A stretch of 19,779 bases of DNA. Source: Eubacteriales bacterium (GTDB lineage Bacteria > Bacillota > Clostridia > Peptostreptococcales > Anaerovoracaceae). Shown piece by piece: positions 5,376-13,596 of the stretch. The notes below the pieces were generated by a model that was not told the origin of the DNA, ran no database searches, and saw nothing but the letters and a program-made list of their open reading frames with translations. The DNA is taken from contig JAQUYZ010000002.1 of assembly GCA_028691625.1 (NCBI GenBank), positions 1 through 19,779 of the forward strand, given 5' to 3'. The first letter of the stretch is position 1. Each line of letters starts with the position of its first letter. A program made the position numbers and the translations under genes.

Positions 5376-7674
5376 TCCAGACACCCTCCAATTTTATTTT
5401 CATTCTGTGGGTATACGCATTGAGGATCTCATATTCCTCTCCCTGCAGACGATACTCTGCCCAATAGGTAATATTCCCTGATTCCCGATACCCTGAATAC
5501 GCATTCTTTTCTGGATCGTATGTCCTGCGTTTTGTCGCTTCACAGAATTCGATTACGTCCCGGACATCCTCCTCCAGTATTTTATTCCTGTTCATCTTTT
5601 CCAGGATCTCTGCTCCGAATTTCAGCTTGTATCTGCTTTGTTTCGGTCTTGATTCCATTTCTTCTCCCCAGATCTCTTTAAGTAGTTTTTCTTTTAAATT
5701 CATTCTGTTTCTTCTTCGTTCCGACAGGCTCGGAAGCGTTCCGTCCGCATCCTTGATGCCAAACAGCAGATCCAGAATATGCAGCACCTGCTTCCCCTCT
5801 TCCTTGAAAATATCCCGGCAGTTGATGCAGTAGGTAATGTATGGATTTTCACTCAGACGGCTGCGGCTTTGCGCCACAAAAGCAGCATAGTCCGCATTCG
5901 CCGCTGAGACATTGCCGCCGTACCCGCAGCAGCCGTGCATGTCCCCCTTGGGTAGTTCCTCCAGGATCACCCCGCTCTGATTCGCAAGATTCCGAACCGC
6001 CTGCTCCATGGAAGCAACGTGTCTGGCCGTACAAGGATCAAATATGGAATAGGTCTCTGCCAGCTGATTTTCATCCGGCCTCTCCTCTTCCGACAGTGCA
6101 CTTCCCTTTTCGTTTGGCCCGTATCCCCACTGGTCCAGTACTTCATAGAGCGATATGGTCTCGATTTCAGGCAGGTACTCCATCAGATGCTTCCTGCAGG
6201 CAGGACAGGCCAGGATCATTACCGGTTTCCCCAGCTGCTCCCAGTCCCTGTGAAGCGCTGCAATCTCCCTGCCGTGCAGCTCCTCACTTCCCGCCCATTC
6301 GGCAGGCACACCGCAGCAGCGAAGCAAAAGCCCCGTGTCCCCTCTTTGGGATAAAAGCCACTTATATGGCGCGTATGTATAGTCCGGATCTGCTGCTCCC
6401 AACTGGCAGCCGGGGAAAAAGGCATAGGTGCATTGCTCCTGTCCGGGCGCCTTTCTTACAAGAGCTGCAAACTCACTGTTTGTAAACTCCATATCTCTGA
6501 GCCAGAACTGATGATAAGCACCGGGCTGCGTGCCCTGCTTATGGAGACTGCGGCGGGCTTCCAGAAGCATGCCGCCGATCTCGATGTTTTCGGGACACAC
6601 CTCATCACAGAGACCGCACTGGGTGCAGGTATTCATCAGACGCTTTGCGGGCGTTTTCTTGATAATGGACGGCGAAGTGGAAAAAGAGACGGTAGCCATG
6701 ATATCGTCGCGGATCCGCATGGGCCATTTATTGTGATATGCACAGACATCGCAATATTGCATGCAGGCATCACATTGGCAGCGAATACAGCGTCGGGCTT
6801 CCGCCGCCGCTTCTTCATCGGTAAACAGCCCGCTGTCACCGGGAATCACTGCATCCGTCTTCTTCAGCTTGTCCGGATCGGCAACTGCCCTGCACGGCGC
6901 AGCTGCTTCCGGGTATTCCCGTTTGCCGGTTTTCAGAAATACCTCAATCGCCCCTGCCATATCCAGCCCATCAGCCAGTGCACCCATCGGGTCCTTTCCC
7001 GTCAGGCTCCCCCCTGCAAAGACGGCAATCTCTTCCTCCATCCTATGATGACCGTTCCCGCCGTTTAACGCATGAAAATCAAAACCGTCTTTTCCGGTTG
7101 CGATATAGATTGCTTCAAATCCTTCATTCCGGATTTCCTTTATACTTTCAACCTCTGTGTGGAGCCGCAGCGTATATTTTTCAAATTGAAGCTGCCTTCT
7201 GATCTCCTCGAGAAACAATTCGGGAGGAAGCAGATCCCAGAGCTTTCCGCCCAGTCTGTCTGTCTTTTCATATATAGTCACATCATATTTTTTTTGTGTC
7301 AGCCGGAGCGCACAGGCAAGTCCGCTGATTCCGGCACCGATGACTGCGATCTTCCGGTCCTTTACAGGTACGTTGTAGTCCGTGGGTTCTTTTTTCGTGG
7401 CTCTTGCCACACAGGTTTTCTCCAGCAGATTCAGCTGAACCGCCTGGTCCAGGTCTCCTCTCGGGCAAACCGAGGCACAGTATTCAGGGCATATGGCCGC
7501 GACAATATCAGGAAAGCCTACGGCATTCCGAAATGTCTTATATGCCGCATTATAATTATTATTCTCCATCCTGGACTGAAAATCAAGCACATCCACATGA
7601 AAGGGACATGCATTGGAGCAGAATGGCTTTTCATTCTGCCGGCAGGTATCATATTGTCTGTAATATTTTTCCAT
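5347..7674 (-). CDS. FAD/iron-sulfur oxidoreductase with two CCG domains (pyridine nucleotide-disulfide oxidoreductase/dicluster-binding type), copy 1
   Basis: This 775-residue multidomain protein starts with a dihydropyrimidine-dehydrogenase domain II-like cluster region (Cys11, 19, 23, 62, 66, 70). An FAD Rossmann motif GAGISG follows at 113-118, with Glu136 ending beta-2. ATG (192-194) and FAGG (219-222) are only about 25 residues apart, so the NAD(P)-binding domain found in GltD is absent. Next come Cys295, 298, 300, 303 and 307, a CxxCxxCxxxCP [4Fe-4S] motif (Cys349-359), and two CCG motifs: C422-x29-CC-x35-CxxC and later C-x33-CC-x32-CxxC. The C-terminal 90 residues form an unrecognised domain. 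I start at 7674 (AAGGAG seven bases upstream); a start at 7719 adds residues with no homologue in copy 2. It probably accepts electrons from a Mop-type hydroxylase; the final acceptor is unknown. Confidence 0.88.
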   Translation of the reverse strand: MEKYYRQYDTCRQNEKPFCSNACPFHVDVLDFQSRMENNNYNAAYKTFRNAVGFPDIVAAICPEYCASVCPRGDLDQAVQLNLLEKTCVARATKKEPTDYNVPVKDRKIAVIGAGISGLACALRLTQKKYDVTIYEKTDRLGGKLWDLLPPELFLEEIRRQLQFEKYTLRLHTEVESIKEIRNEGFEAIYIATGKDGFDFHALNGGNGHHRMEEEIAVFAGGSLTGKDPMGALADGLDMAGAIEVFLKTGKREYPEAAAPCRAVADPDKLKKTDAVIPGDSGLFTDEEAAAEARRCIRCQCDACMQYCDVCAYHNKWPMRIRDDIMATVSFSTSPSIIKKTPAKRLMNTCTQCGLCDEVCPENIEIGGMLLEARRSLHKQGTQPGAYHQFWLRDMEFTNSEFAALVRKAPGQEQCTYAFFPGCQLGAADPDYTYAPYKWLLSQRGDTGLLLRCCGVPAEWAGSEELHGREIAALHRDWEQLGKPVMILACPACRKHLMEYLPEIETISLYEVLDQWGYGPNEKGSALSEEERPDENQLAETYSIFDPCTARHVASMEQAVRNLANQSGVILEELPKGDMHGCCGYGGNVSAANADYAAFVAQSRSRLSENPYITYCINCRDIFKEEGKQVLHILDLLFGIKDADGTLPSLSERRRNRMNLKEKLLKEIWGEEMESRPKQSRYKLKFGAEILEKMNRNKILEEDVRDVIEFCEATKRRTYDPEKNAYSGYRESGNITYWAEYRLQGEEYEILNAYTHRMKIKLEGVWNGRKTNIDL

Positions 7675-7747
7675 ATAGAGTCTCCTTGCACTCCTGCAGG
7701 GCACAATGCCGCCGTTCATTCCGCCGATTCCGATTCCGTTAAATGAT

Positions 7748-7776
7748 ATTGTATCATGTTTTCAGTTGATTCGCCA
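7748..7776 (-). promoter_or_regulatory. Candidate extended -10 promoter for the copy 1 oxidoreductase operon
   Basis: The minus strand has TGATACAAT (7756-7748), an extended -10 with 5 of 6 matches to TATAAT, and a weak -35 (TGGCGA, 7776-7771) 17 bases upstream. The predicted start is near 7741. It sits just after the terminator of the preceding hydroxylase gene. It would let the oxidoreductase and its accessory genes be transcribed independently of the riboswitch. Confidence 0.45.
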
Positions 7777-7777
7777 T

Positions 7778-7816
7778 AAAATCAGACCACTATAAGCAGT
7801 TCCCTATAGTGGTCTG
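7778..7816 (-). terminator. Intrinsic terminator after Mop-type hydroxylase 1
   Basis: A perfect 12-bp stem, CAGACCACTATA (7783-7794) with TATAGTGGTCTG (7805-7816), has a 10-base loop and is followed on the minus strand by ATTTTATGG. The U-run is short, so it may be leaky. It lies 77 bases after the hydroxylase stop codon and before the oxidoreductase promoter. Confidence 0.75.
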
Positions 7817-7892
7817 TTGATCATGTAATTGTAATGCTATTGTTTGATTTTACGATTATATTGTCCCGGTTTTGGTTGCTGTCCGGCTTTAT

Positions 7893-10748
7893 TTACACCG
7901 GATTTGCCTTGATCTTTTCCATCTCATCATAGAAATCGGAACCGAGGAAGTACTTCTTCGGAGGCTCGATCTTGCCGCCTTTGGCTAAAATGTCAAGCCC
8001 CGCCTTTACCTTTGCAGGGGATGCAGGCAGTTCATAAATTCTTACACCGCAGGCATTGTTGATGGCATTGATAACAGCAACGTGATCGGAAGACTGGAAG
8101 GCCTCCGAAGCGCCGGAGGAACCGAACGGTCCTCTTTCATCGTATCCGTCCAGGTGGATGACCTCAAGCTTGTCAGGGATATCCTTGATATAAGGTACTC
8201 CTGCCGTAAGTATATTTGTATGCTTCTTCACATCATCATAATTTTCGCTGAGCGCAAACCCGATGGCATGGGAGATGCCGCCATATGCCTGGCCGTTTAC
8301 AGCCTGAATGTTTCCGACTTTTCCTACCCAGTCAACGCAAGTCATTCCCAGGACTGTCGTCTTTCCGGTTGAAGCATCAACTTCGACCTCTGCCATATAA
8401 AGGGCGTAGGTGTATGCATAGGTTGGATTTCCAACGCCGGTGTTCGGATCAAGCAGTCTGAAATGATCCCATTCCGCTTCTGCCACCCAGTTTCCTTCGT
8501 ACTTGGTCGGAATTCCTTCCTTGATCATTTCCTCGTAGGTGCGGTAAGTACCATCCTCCTTGCGCATGGCGTTGGCAAGGTTTTGCGCTGCCAGAATGCT
8601 GGCTTTGCCGTTTGCGAAATGGGATCTTGAACCTGCTGATTCTCCGGTGTTCGGACAGTACTTCGTGTCCGCCTGAACCAGCTTGATATCGTCCGGAGTC
8701 ACATTCGGGAAATACGGTTTCAGCGCTTCCAGCATACAGATAAGAGAACCCTGATCGCCGCCCTGGCCCTGATCCTGCCATGTGTCGTACTTGATGAACT
8801 TTCCGTCACCGACGAGCTCAATGGCCAGATTCGCAAAGTCATCAGAACCAAGACCTACGTTGTATCCGCCCCAGGCAAGGCCAACACCGCGGCGCTTTTC
8901 AGGAGTATCCTTCGCTTTTGCTTCCGCTACCGCCTTGTCATAGAGCGGCTTCAATTGATCCATCATTTCTTCCATCGGATACTGAAGAAACTCTACGCTG
9001 TTCAGATTGGTCTGTCCTTTTCTTGCGATATTTCTGTACCGGAATTCAAAAGGATCCATTCCGATCTTTTCCGCCATCATATCGATGAGCGCTTCTCCTG
9101 CAGTGTATGCCTGGGGTGCGCCGTATCCTCTGTAAGGAACGCCGTGAGAATGGTTGGTGACTGCTGTTCTCCCAAGGCCCATTGCATGAGGCACATAATA
9201 AGGGAAGAACATAAACCGGCAGATCTTGATCACTTCATCATCGCCCAGAGCAGGATCGTAACCGTGATCCATACCGGCGTCAAATTCTCCTGCAACGATC
9301 TTTCCATCCTTATCGCAGGCCAATCGTCCATTGGTGAAGGAAGGAGCCCGTTTCCCGCTGAATGCCATAAACTGTGCGTAGTCTATGTGCAATGCGATCG
9401 GCGCCTGCATTACCTTGCACGCGATGGCAGCGAGGGAATACGAAGCAGCGTTCATCGCCCAGCCGAAGGAACCTCCCGTGGGGTTTTCAACAACACGGAT
9501 CTGTTCCACATCAAGTCCTACTGCCTGGGCGATATCGTCCCGGTCAAAATAAGTGGTCATTGCTTTGCACTGTACGGTAAGCAGTCCGTCTTCGTCATAG
9601 TAAGCCTGTACGGTATCGCCTTCAATGGACATATGGGGCTCTCTGGAGGAATAGAAGCTTCCTTCCACCACATATTCCGCCCCGTCGATCATTTCAGGCA
9701 CCTTATCTGCTTCACCCTTCCGCAATGGCTGCCAGGTGAAGATGTTGTCCATGTTCGGATGGATCCGCATTGCATCAGGCATAACCGCATCCAGATAATT
9801 CATGTATTCCGGCAGCGGTTCGATTTCCACCCTGACCTTGCCGGCAGCTTCTACCGCATGATCCTTGGTGTCTGCAACAACCATAGCCACAACATTTCCG
9901 TAGTTAACGATCTTTTCGTCAACCAGCAGCTTGTGGACCTGGTCCATGGCAGTCGTTCTCGGCGAGAACTGGAACATCATCAGATGATTTGCACCGTCCA
10001 CATCCTTGGCGGTGATCACCTTCTTTACGCCGGGCATCTTTTCCGCTTCACTGCAGTCGATGTTCAGGATCTTTGCATGATTTGCCACCCTTGTCATGAC
10101 GAGCGCCACATGCAGCGTGTCTTCAGGCATTTTCAATGCGATATCGTCGCCGTAATCACATACGCCGCAAGCCTTGGCCATTGCATTCGGGCGGACGATC
10201 GGTTTGCCGTAGTAATTGCCGACATCTTTTTTATAATCGTATGTAATATCAGCAAAAGTTTTTTCTCCGCGCATGATCGCAGCGGCTTCCATAACAGCGT
10301 CTACAATCTGTTTGTACCCTGTGCAGCGACAAACGTTTCTGTGCTGCTGGAACCAGTCACGGACTTCTTCCCGCGTCGGTTTTGGATTCTCTTTCAGCAG
10401 TGCGTATGCCGATACAATAAATCCCGGGGAACAGAAGCCGCATTGTACTGCTCCCAGCTGCACCATTGCATATTGAAGGGGATGCGGATTCATGGGGTTT
10501 CCGATTCCTTCAATGGTAATGACTGCGCTGTATTCTTTTACGGTCTTGATTTTTTTCGTGCAGGAGCGAATTACTTTTCCATCTAAAATGACAGAGCAAG
10601 CGCCGCACACGCCTGTTCCGCACCCGATCTTTGTGCCGGTCAAGCCAAGCCGCCGAAGCACACCGGCAAGGGTGTCCTTCTCCGGATCACAGATGAACAT
10701 ACGGTCTGCACCGTTTATGTTCAGGGTCATCTTGGTTAATTGTTTCAT
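7893..10748 (-). CDS. Mop-type molybdopterin-dependent aldehyde oxidoreductase / xanthine dehydrogenase family, copy 1
   Basis: This 951-residue protein has the architecture of Desulfovibrio gigas Mop (907 residues). A plant-type [2Fe-2S] domain (Cys43, 48, 51, 63) leads to a second [2Fe-2S] helical domain (Cys103, 106, 140, 142), then the large Moco-binding portion, with no flavin domain. Moco-site signatures include RGYGAPQ with Arg540, DQGQGGDQG and GPFGSSGASE, whose Glu882 aligns with the catalytic base of the family (Glu869 of Mop). The reaction should be hydroxylation of an aldehyde or N-heterocycle with water as oxygen donor. The substrate cannot be read from sequence. TAGGAGG lies five bases before the ATG. 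The gene follows a Moco-type riboswitch and ends in a terminator. Electrons must leave through the [2Fe-2S] clusters to a partner, probably the downstream FAD/CCG protein. Confidence 0.93.
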   Translation of the reverse strand: MKQLTKMTLNINGADRMFICDPEKDTLAGVLRRLGLTGTKIGCGTGVCGACSVILDGKVIRSCTKKIKTVKEYSAVITIEGIGNPMNPHPLQYAMVQLGAVQCGFCSPGFIVSAYALLKENPKPTREEVRDWFQQHRNVCRCTGYKQIVDAVMEAAAIMRGEKTFADITYDYKKDVGNYYGKPIVRPNAMAKACGVCDYGDDIALKMPEDTLHVALVMTRVANHAKILNIDCSEAEKMPGVKKVITAKDVDGANHLMMFQFSPRTTAMDQVHKLLVDEKIVNYGNVVAMVVADTKDHAVEAAGKVRVEIEPLPEYMNYLDAVMPDAMRIHPNMDNIFTWQPLRKGEADKVPEMIDGAEYVVEGSFYSSREPHMSIEGDTVQAYYDEDGLLTVQCKAMTTYFDRDDIAQAVGLDVEQIRVVENPTGGSFGWAMNAASYSLAAIACKVMQAPIALHIDYAQFMAFSGKRAPSFTNGRLACDKDGKIVAGEFDAGMDHGYDPALGDDEVIKICRFMFFPYYVPHAMGLGRTAVTNHSHGVPYRGYGAPQAYTAGEALIDMMAEKIGMDPFEFRYRNIARKGQTNLNSVEFLQYPMEEMMDQLKPLYDKAVAEAKAKDTPEKRRGVGLAWGGYNVGLGSDDFANLAIELVGDGKFIKYDTWQDQGQGGDQGSLICMLEALKPYFPNVTPDDIKLVQADTKYCPNTGESAGSRSHFANGKASILAAQNLANAMRKEDGTYRTYEEMIKEGIPTKYEGNWVAEAEWDHFRLLDPNTGVGNPTYAYTYALYMAEVEVDASTGKTTVLGMTCVDWVGKVGNIQAVNGQAYGGISHAIGFALSENYDDVKKHTNILTAGVPYIKDIPDKLEVIHLDGYDERGPFGSSGASEAFQSSDHVAVINAINNACGVRIYELPASPAKVKAGLDILAKGGKIEPPKKYFLGSDFYDEMEKIKANPV

Positions 10749-10798
10749 GAAAACCTCCTAAAAATGTCTCTTTGTTTTAAATTTAATCGTTAGCTCAA

Positions 10799-10836
10799 AA
10801 CAAAAAGCCTATCCCTTGCATAAAAAAGGATAGGCC
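10799..10836 (-). terminator. Riboswitch-controlled intrinsic terminator, hydroxylase 1 leader
   Basis: The arms GCCTATCC and GGATAGGC (10807-10814 with 10828-10835, 8 bp) are followed on the minus strand by TTTTTGTTTTG. It stands between the Moco-type aptamer and the hydroxylase 1 ribosome binding site, so the gene is expressed only on read-through. Confidence 0.82.
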
Positions 10837-10852
10837 AAAAACTGCTCTATTT

Positions 10853-10958
10853 CTTCGCCTTCTCCTTTCCAAACACGGGAGGCCTACGCGTTTCCGCATA
10901 AACCCATGGTCCTCTTTTCCATAGTTCATCACCACAGGAAACGAGGCTCGGAGACAGA
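10853..10958 (-). promoter_or_regulatory. Moco-type riboswitch aptamer upstream of hydroxylase 1
   Basis: The leader has the blocks I associate with the Moco RNA motif: CTCCGAGCC at the 5' side (10953-10945), CCTGTGG, GGACCATGGG, GGCCTCCC, and the 3' block GGAAAGGAGAAGGCGAAG. A GNRA-capped hairpin (UAUGCG-GAAA-CGCGUA) separates CCATGGG from GGCCTCCC. The same blocks recur upstream of hydroxylase 2 with different but still pairing stems. Moco riboswitches are known to control Moco synthesis and Moco-enzyme genes, which fits this position. Assignment is by recalled motif; a covariance-model search would confirm it. Confidence 0.82.
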
Positions 10959-10985
10959 TATTTAATTTTCTCTAGAATCAATTGT

Positions 10986-11015
10986 AGTCTATCAGCAAAC
11001 CATATGCTCTGTCAA
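10986..11015 (-). promoter_or_regulatory. Promoter of riboswitch/hydroxylase 1
   Basis: A perfect -35 TTGACA (11015-11010) is followed after 18 bases by TAGACT (10991-10986), preceded by TGA as an extended -10. The predicted start near 10979 is about 26 bases before the aptamer's CTCCGAGCC. The second module has the same TTGACA-N18 spacing. Confidence 0.7.
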
Positions 11016-11054
11016 CTAAAATGCACCGGTAAAATCCCTGCAATTCTTATAAAC

Positions 11055-13463
11055 TTACAGCTCCGGCTCCAGCTTCTTTCCCTTCCAGACCGGCTCCAGC
11101 TCAATTTTCATTCTATGGGTATAGGCATTCACAAGCGTATAGTTTCTCGAGGCCTGATCCGTTTCGTCAGCCCTGCCTGCTTCATCCGCAGATTCAGACA
11201 GTCTGTACTCCACCCAGCAGGTCATATGGCCGGATTCACTGTACCCGCTGTATGTTCGTTTTTCCGGATGGTAGACCCTGCGTCCGGTCCGCTCACAATA
11301 ATCAAGCACCTCTATGATTTCTTCCTCCAGAATTCGTTCTCTGCTGAGCTTTTGTGCAAGCGCTTCGGGTATTCTCACGTTCCTTGTCCGTTTCTTCTCC
11401 CGTTCTTCCGGTACCGTATTCCAATACTTTTCAAGCAGCCTCTGCGCGAGCTCAATTCTGTTCTCTCTCCGTTGGCTGACCGTTGCCTGCTTTCCGTGCA
11501 CTGCTCCGCCGCCAAACAGGATGTTCAGGATATGAACTGCTTCCTTGCCCGCAGCAGCAAAGATATCTCTGCAATTAATGCAGTAGGTGATATATGGGTT
11601 GTCGCTTTCCGAGATTCTTTTCTGTGCTACAAATTCTGCAAACTCCGGATTTGCGATCCCAGGCTGTCCGCCGTACCCGCAGCAGCGCGCATTCCTGTCG
11701 TTTTCTGTCAGCGGTTCCAATCGTAATCCGACAATTTTTGCGAGCTCCCGAACCGATTTTCTCATCTCTTCTTCCTGCCTCGCTGCACAGGGGTCAAAAA
11801 TGGAATACAGCTTGCCGGTATGGGGAAAGGCTGCATTCTGAACGGTCCCACTGCTCCCGGGCGTTGTCTTGCCTTCTTCGTTCAGGCCCCATTCCACTAT
11901 GATTTCATAAAGGGAGACCACAGGAACTTCCTGCAAATGCGTTTTAAACTTCTTTTCGCAGGTAGGACAAGCCATGATCAGAGTTGGTCTTCCCAGTTCA
12001 TTCCATATTCCGCGGATCGCTTTGGTCTCATGGGCGAACTTGTCTTCATCACCCGACCATTCGGCAGGCGCGCCGCAGCAGCGCAGCATCAGTCCGGTTC
12101 CCGGCCGTTTACTCACAAGATACTCATAGGCTTTTTCCACAAGGGCAGGATCGCTTGCTCCAAGCTGACAGCCAGGGAAAAAAGCATATTTGCTGCCGGA
12201 TCCGGCCACAGCGGCTGCCGGCCCACTGTTGGCAAAATCCATATCCCGAAGCCAGAAATCATGAAATACCCACGGCACCTTTTTCTGCAGATGCATGCTT
12301 TTTCTGCCCTCCAGGATCAAACCTCCCAGGTCGATCTCCTCAGGGCAGGTCTCTTTGCAAAGACCGCACTGGGTGCAGGTGCTCATGAGTCTTTTGGCCG
12401 GAGTTGCTTTCACTTCCGCTGATCCCGGGAGTGTCGTGGCAAGGATTTCATCCCGGATCCTCAATGGCCATTTGTTGTAGAATTCCGTAAGGTCACAATA
12501 GGTGCGGCAAAAATCGCATTGGCATTCCAGACAGCGTCCGGCTTCTTTTTTCGCTTCTTCTCTCTGATATCCTGTACCGTTAACAGGTCTGACCGGAGGC
12601 TCCTGGATCTTTTTGGCCGGATCCAGACACATTTTCGTATTCCGGACATTCTCCGGATTCAGGAGATTTCCGGTCTTAAGAAAATGATCAATCACAGTTC
12701 CCATGTGCAGACCGTTTGCCAATGCGTAGACCGGTTCGTCACCAATGAGCCCGCCTCCCGCAAACCAACCTGTGTTTCCGTAAACCGCGCAGTATTTCTC
12801 TCTTCTCTCTGTCTGTTCCCCCGGCTTGCCGGGAACTGCGGCAGCTGCGGCGGAAAGCAGACCGAAATCATTCCCGCCTGCACCGGTGGCAGCATAGACT
12901 GCGTCAAATCCTCTCTCTGCCAGGTCTTCCACGGATGCGACTGTCGTGTTCAAATGCAGCGTATATGTTTCATGCCGGAATTGTTCTTCCAGATCCTGCA
13001 GGAAAACTTGTGGAATCATGAGATCCCACAGAGCTCCGCCGATTCTGTCCCTGCACTCAAAGATCTCCACCTCGTATTTTTTCCTGCAAATCCGCAGGGC
13101 GCAGGCCAGCCCGCTGATTCCGGCTCCGATGACGGCAATCTTTTTCTTTTTCGCCGGAAGATTGTAGTCCGGAGGAACTTTGTCCCCGGTAAAGGAAATA
13201 CATGCCTTTTCCAGCATAAGCAGCTCTATAGATCTGTCTGTCTCCTTGCCCGGACAAGCTTCTTTGCAGGGCTCATGGCACAGATTGGAAGCAATCAGAG
13301 GGAAGCCCACCGAATCACGATAGGTATTAAAAGCACCCTTGAATCCTCCTCTTTTCATCTTTTCGATGAAGTCAGGGATATCAATCTGAAACGGACATGC
13401 AGCCGCACAGTAGGGAATTTCCTTCTGAAGACAATTTTTGAAATTTTTCAGATATTGTTCCAT
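11055..13463 (-). CDS. FAD/iron-sulfur oxidoreductase with two CCG domains, copy 2
   Basis: This 802-residue paralogue of the 5347-7674 protein has the same domain order. The N-terminal cysteines are at identical positions (11, 19, 23, 62, 66, 70), followed by GAGISG, a missing NAD(P) domain (ATG and FAGG about 45 residues apart), RCLECQC and a CxxCxxCxxxCP ferredoxin motif. Two complete CCG motifs follow (C-x29-CC-x35-CxxC and C-x34-CC-x32-CxxC), and the C-terminal domain holds an extra acidic stretch of about 15 residues. The ATG at 13463 is fixed by alignment with copy 1, since further upstream lies a terminator. Its ribosome binding site is weak (GAGAAA about 13 bases away), unlike most neighbours. 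It lies behind hydroxylase 2 with a terminator between them, and its transcripts appear to run into the riboswitch of module 1. No accessory genes follow. Confidence 0.85.
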   Translation of the reverse strand: MEQYLKNFKNCLQKEIPYCAAACPFQIDIPDFIEKMKRGGFKGAFNTYRDSVGFPLIASNLCHEPCKEACPGKETDRSIELLMLEKACISFTGDKVPPDYNLPAKKKKIAVIGAGISGLACALRICRKKYEVEIFECRDRIGGALWDLMIPQVFLQDLEEQFRHETYTLHLNTTVASVEDLAERGFDAVYAATGAGGNDFGLLSAAAAAVPGKPGEQTERREKYCAVYGNTGWFAGGGLIGDEPVYALANGLHMGTVIDHFLKTGNLLNPENVRNTKMCLDPAKKIQEPPVRPVNGTGYQREEAKKEAGRCLECQCDFCRTYCDLTEFYNKWPLRIRDEILATTLPGSAEVKATPAKRLMSTCTQCGLCKETCPEEIDLGGLILEGRKSMHLQKKVPWVFHDFWLRDMDFANSGPAAAVAGSGSKYAFFPGCQLGASDPALVEKAYEYLVSKRPGTGLMLRCCGAPAEWSGDEDKFAHETKAIRGIWNELGRPTLIMACPTCEKKFKTHLQEVPVVSLYEIIVEWGLNEEGKTTPGSSGTVQNAAFPHTGKLYSIFDPCAARQEEEMRKSVRELAKIVGLRLEPLTENDRNARCCGYGGQPGIANPEFAEFVAQKRISESDNPYITYCINCRDIFAAAGKEAVHILNILFGGGAVHGKQATVSQRRENRIELAQRLLEKYWNTVPEEREKKRTRNVRIPEALAQKLSRERILEEEIIEVLDYCERTGRRVYHPEKRTYSGYSESGHMTCWVEYRLSESADEAGRADETDQASRNYTLVNAYTHRMKIELEPVWKGKKLEPEL

Positions 13464-13519
13464 CGTACACCATGATTTCTCAAATAATAAATATCCACCG
13501 GCACAGCCGGAGGTTTTCT

Positions 13520-13561
13520 TATATAAAACAAGATCGGTCTGCGACCCAGCATCGCAGACCG
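13520..13561 (-). terminator. Intrinsic terminator after Mop-type hydroxylase 2
   Basis: A perfect 10-bp stem, CGGTCTGCGA (13535-13544) with TCGCAGACCG (13552-13561), has a 7-base loop and is followed on the minus strand by ATCTTGTTTTAT. It lies 35 bases past the hydroxylase stop and before the oxidoreductase gene. I see no convincing promoter between it and that gene, so partial read-through is likely. Confidence 0.72.
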
Positions 13562-13596
13562 ACGATATATATTTTATCACATTTTTCTGTTTCTAT

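Noticed and set aside
8955..10586. Long plus-strand open frame of 543 codons
   Set aside because: It lies wholly antisense to hydroxylase 1, has no recognisable domain and reads as a Cys/His-rich shadow of a well-conserved gene.
11016..11054. Terminator after oxidoreductase 2
   Set aside because: The GCAGGG...GGTGC stretch does not form a stable stem, so I assume read-through into the module 1 leader.
13495..13513. Hairpin (CCACCGGC / GCCGGAGG) just before oxidoreductase 2
   Set aside because: One mismatch and no good U-run on the minus strand; on the plus strand it precedes TTTTCTT but there is no plus-strand gene to terminate.
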